Source: Actinocorallia sp039871655 (GTDB lineage: Bacteria; Actinomycetota; Actinomycetes; Streptosporangiales; Streptosporangiaceae). From it: DNA of 64,000 nucleotides. Where the stretch lies: assembly GCF_039871655.1 (NCBI RefSeq), contig NZ_JBDPLZ010000002.1, forward strand, positions 558,001 through 622,000, given 5' to 3'. Shown piece by piece: positions 62,572 to 64,000 of the stretch. Under the pieces are notes generated by a model. That model was not told the origin of the DNA. It saw nothing but the letters and a program-made list of their open reading frames with translations, and made no database searches. How positions within the stretch are numbered: the first letter of the stretch is position 1; each line of letters starts with the position of its first letter. A program made the translations under genes and the position numbers.

Positions 62572-63477
62572 ATGAAGAAGAACCACATCGTGAGCGGACC
62601 GGCCGGACCGGCCGCCGCCATCGAGTGGCGGGCCGGTCCCACCGCGCCCCGGATGATCCTCGGAGCCCAGCTGCGCCGGCTCAGGGAGGCGGGGAACATC
62701 ACCCGTGAGGTCGCGGCCGGCGCCATCCGCGGCTCCGAGTCGAAGATCAGCCGCATGGAGCTGGGTCGGCACAAGTTCAAGATCCGCGACCTCGAGGACC
62801 TGCTGGATCTGTACGGGGTCACCGAGGAGGCGGAGCGCTCCGTCCTGCTGGAGCTGGGCCGGCAGTCCGGCCTGCCCGGCTGGTGGCAGCCCTACAGCGA
62901 CCTGGTCCCGTTGTGGTTCGAGTCCTGCCTCGGCCTGGAGCAGGCCGCCAGCGTCATCCGCTGCTACGAGATCCGCGCGGTCCACGACCTGCTGCAGACC
63001 CCCGACTACGCCAGGGCCGAGCTGGTCCGCCTCCACCCGGACGAGACCCGGGAGCGCGTCGCCCGGAGGGTGGAGCTGCGGCTGCACCGCCAGGACGTGC
63101 TGACCCGCCCCGGAGGCCCGCGCCTGTGGGTGGTCCTGGACGAGGCCGCGCTGCGCCGTCCGGCCGGGGACCTCGCGCTCATGCGCGCCCAGTTCGACCA
63201 CCTGGCCGAGCTCTCCGCCCGCCCGAACGTCCGGATCCAGGTCCTGCCGTTCTCCTACGGGGTGCACGCCGCCAGCGGCACCCCGATCACCCTGATCCGG
63301 CTCCCCGCCGGCGACCTCCCCGACGTGGTCTTCCTGGAGCGCCGCTACGACGGCACCTACCCCGACCGTCCCGCCGAGGTCGGCCGCTACCGCCAGCTCG
63401 TCGACGAGCTCGGCACCCATGCCCTGCACCCCGAGCGGACCCCGGAGTTCCTCGACGGCGTCCTGCGCGAGCTCTGA
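62572..63477 (+). CDS. XRE-type regulator with DUF5753 domain
   Basis: The 301-residue protein has an N-terminal helix-turn-helix (ILGAQLRRLREAGNITREVAAGAIRGSESKISRMELGR in parts: LGAQLRRLREAGNITREVA and SESKISRMELGR) and a C-terminal DUF5753 domain (LGLEQAASVIRCYEIRAVHDLLQTPDYARA ... VLPFSYGVHAA ... VVFLERRYDGTYPD). The family includes regulators of morphological differentiation. AGGAGG precedes the ATG at 62572. It is cotranscribed with the methyltransferase. Confidence 0.9.
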   Translation: MKKNHIVSGPAGPAAAIEWRAGPTAPRMILGAQLRRLREAGNITREVAAGAIRGSESKISRMELGRHKFKIRDLEDLLDLYGVTEEAERSVLLELGRQSGLPGWWQPYSDLVPLWFESCLGLEQAASVIRCYEIRAVHDLLQTPDYARAELVRLHPDETRERVARRVELRLHRQDVLTRPGGPRLWVVLDEAALRRPAGDLALMRAQFDHLAELSARPNVRIQVLPFSYGVHAASGTPITLIRLPAGDLPDVVFLERRYDGTYPDRPAEVGRYRQLVDELGTHALHPERTPEFLDGVLREL

Positions 63478-63507
63478 GCCCGGCGGGCTCGCCGGGCTCG
63501 CGGACGA

Positions 63508-63545
63508 GGAGCCGCGCCGGGGTGGTCCTCACGGGACGCGGCTCC
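63508..63545. terminator. Bidirectional terminator
   Basis: A 9-bp stem (63508-63516 with 63537-63545) lies between convergent genes; a second 8-bp stem (63478-63485 with 63490-63497) precedes it right after the regulator's stop. Confidence 0.65.
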
Positions 63546-63558
63546 GTCCGTCCGGTCA

Positions 63559-64000
63559 TCAGCTCTGGGCGAGGCAGCCGCGGATGCCCTTCTCACGTCC
63601 CTGTCCGAAGGCGGTGACGCGCTCGATGGCGTCGCCGTGGGCGCTGGGGTCGGTCCACGGGTAGTTGTCGCCGAAGGCCGACAGGGCGGTGCCGATCTCG
63701 GTGGTGTCGCCGTCCTCCCAGGTGAGGGTGCCGTCGGTCTGGGAGCCCCACAGGACGGCGCCGGCCAGGCAGTCGGCCTGCAGTTCGCCGGCCTCGGCGA
63801 CCAGGCTCGTCTGGAGGCGGTTCTGGATGGCGTGGCCCCACTCGTGCGCGATGACGAGGTAGATCCAGGCGTCGCCCTGGGCGTAGCCGGTCTTCATCAG
63901 CTGGAAGTCCCAGGCGACGTAGTCCTCGGGGTTGCAGTAGTAGGCGTTGAACGCCTCGGCGATCTCGCCGCCGCAGGTGAAGCGGTTGGGGTCGCTGCCG
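63559..64000 (-). CDS. Neutral zinc metallopeptidase (YpfJ family), N-terminus cut by the window edge
   Basis: At least 146 residues are visible. The zinc motif is LVIAHEWGHAIQNRL, followed by EAGELQADCLAGAVLWG with the third acidic ligand, and a C-terminal GTALSAFGDNYP and FGQGREKGIRGC. Upstream of the first visible Met, the frame stays open to the edge and includes two cysteines (FTCGGEIAEAFNAYYC), as in the family. The family's members are secreted or membrane-anchored; the N-terminus that would show this is missing. Confidence 0.88.
   Translation of the reverse strand, partial: GSDPNRFTCGGEIAEAFNAYYCNPEDYVAWDFQLMKTGYAQGDAWIYLVIAHEWGHAIQNRLQTSLVAEAGELQADCLAGAVLWGSQTDGTLTWEDGDTTEIGTALSAFGDNYPWTDPSAHGDAIERVTAFGQGREKGIRGCLAQS

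Overview
The window is a stretch of high-GC actinomycete chromosome. Codon use is strongly GC-biased, GTG and TTG starts are common, several genes look leaderless, and the gene complement (RecO-UppS, Zur-regulated ZnuACB, class II GlyRS, PPDK, DnaG next to an RpoD-type sigma factor, Methyltransf_19 with a DUF5753 regulator, LprG-like lipoprotein) is typical of spore-forming soil actinobacteria. I favour the Streptosporangiaceae, but the sequence alone does not prove it. No integrase, transposase, phage or CRISPR array was seen.

Layout. 1-0.8 kb: end of a membrane protein and a GtrA protein. 0.8-2.1 kb: a protealysin-like M4 protease translationally coupled to its emfourin-type inhibitor. 2.3-12 kb: conserved core, with recO-uppS, a septum-formation-like protein, OsmC, an RlpA-like secreted protein, glyS, a DUF1906 protein and znuA-znuC-znuB-zur behind a Zur box. 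12-15 kb: TetR/hydrolase pair, a secreted protein of unknown function and a decayed duplicate of it that kept its promoter and terminator. 15-22 kb: GH15 trehalase-like enzyme, ppdK, a DUF218 protein, dgt. 22-29.6 kb: FAD oxidoreductase, a complete urease set (ureABCFGD) and a TetR/FAD-monooxygenase pair. 29.7-34.2 kb: PAP2 phosphatase, dnaG, an RpoD-family sigma factor, a YbjQ protein.

34.2-42.7 kb is the most unusual block: a coiled-coil protein divergent from two TerD proteins and a DUF475 (TerC-like) membrane protein, then four overlapping genes (HpcH-like C-C lyase, PRTase-TRSP, StiP-PELOTA, HAD). This matches the tellurium-resistance-linked module proposed to make a nucleoside-like metabolite, but no ATP-grasp partner is visible here.

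42.7-50.4 kb: tRNA-Asn, a GH63-like glycosidase, a GntR/DUF1648 pair, a SAM hydrolase (DUF62) and a TetR-controlled MFS/SGNH pair. 50.4-54.1 kb: an LprG-like lipoprotein, a P55-like MFS exporter and a WS/DGAT acyltransferase, which together suggest triacylglycerol synthesis plus export to the envelope. 54.1-64 kb: a two-domain unknown protein, tRNA-Met, a YbdK-type ligase, an M20 amidohydrolase, a small acidic peptide, two tandem S8 subtilases, a methyltransferase/XRE pair and a truncated neutral zinc metallopeptidase.

Two organisational themes recur. First, gene pairs are coupled by 4-base start/stop overlaps (protease/inhibitor, znuB/zur, ureA/ureB, the Ter module, GntR/DUF1648, MFS/SGNH, TetR/monooxygenase). 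Second, three convergent pairs share overlapping stop codons with no room for an intergenic terminator.
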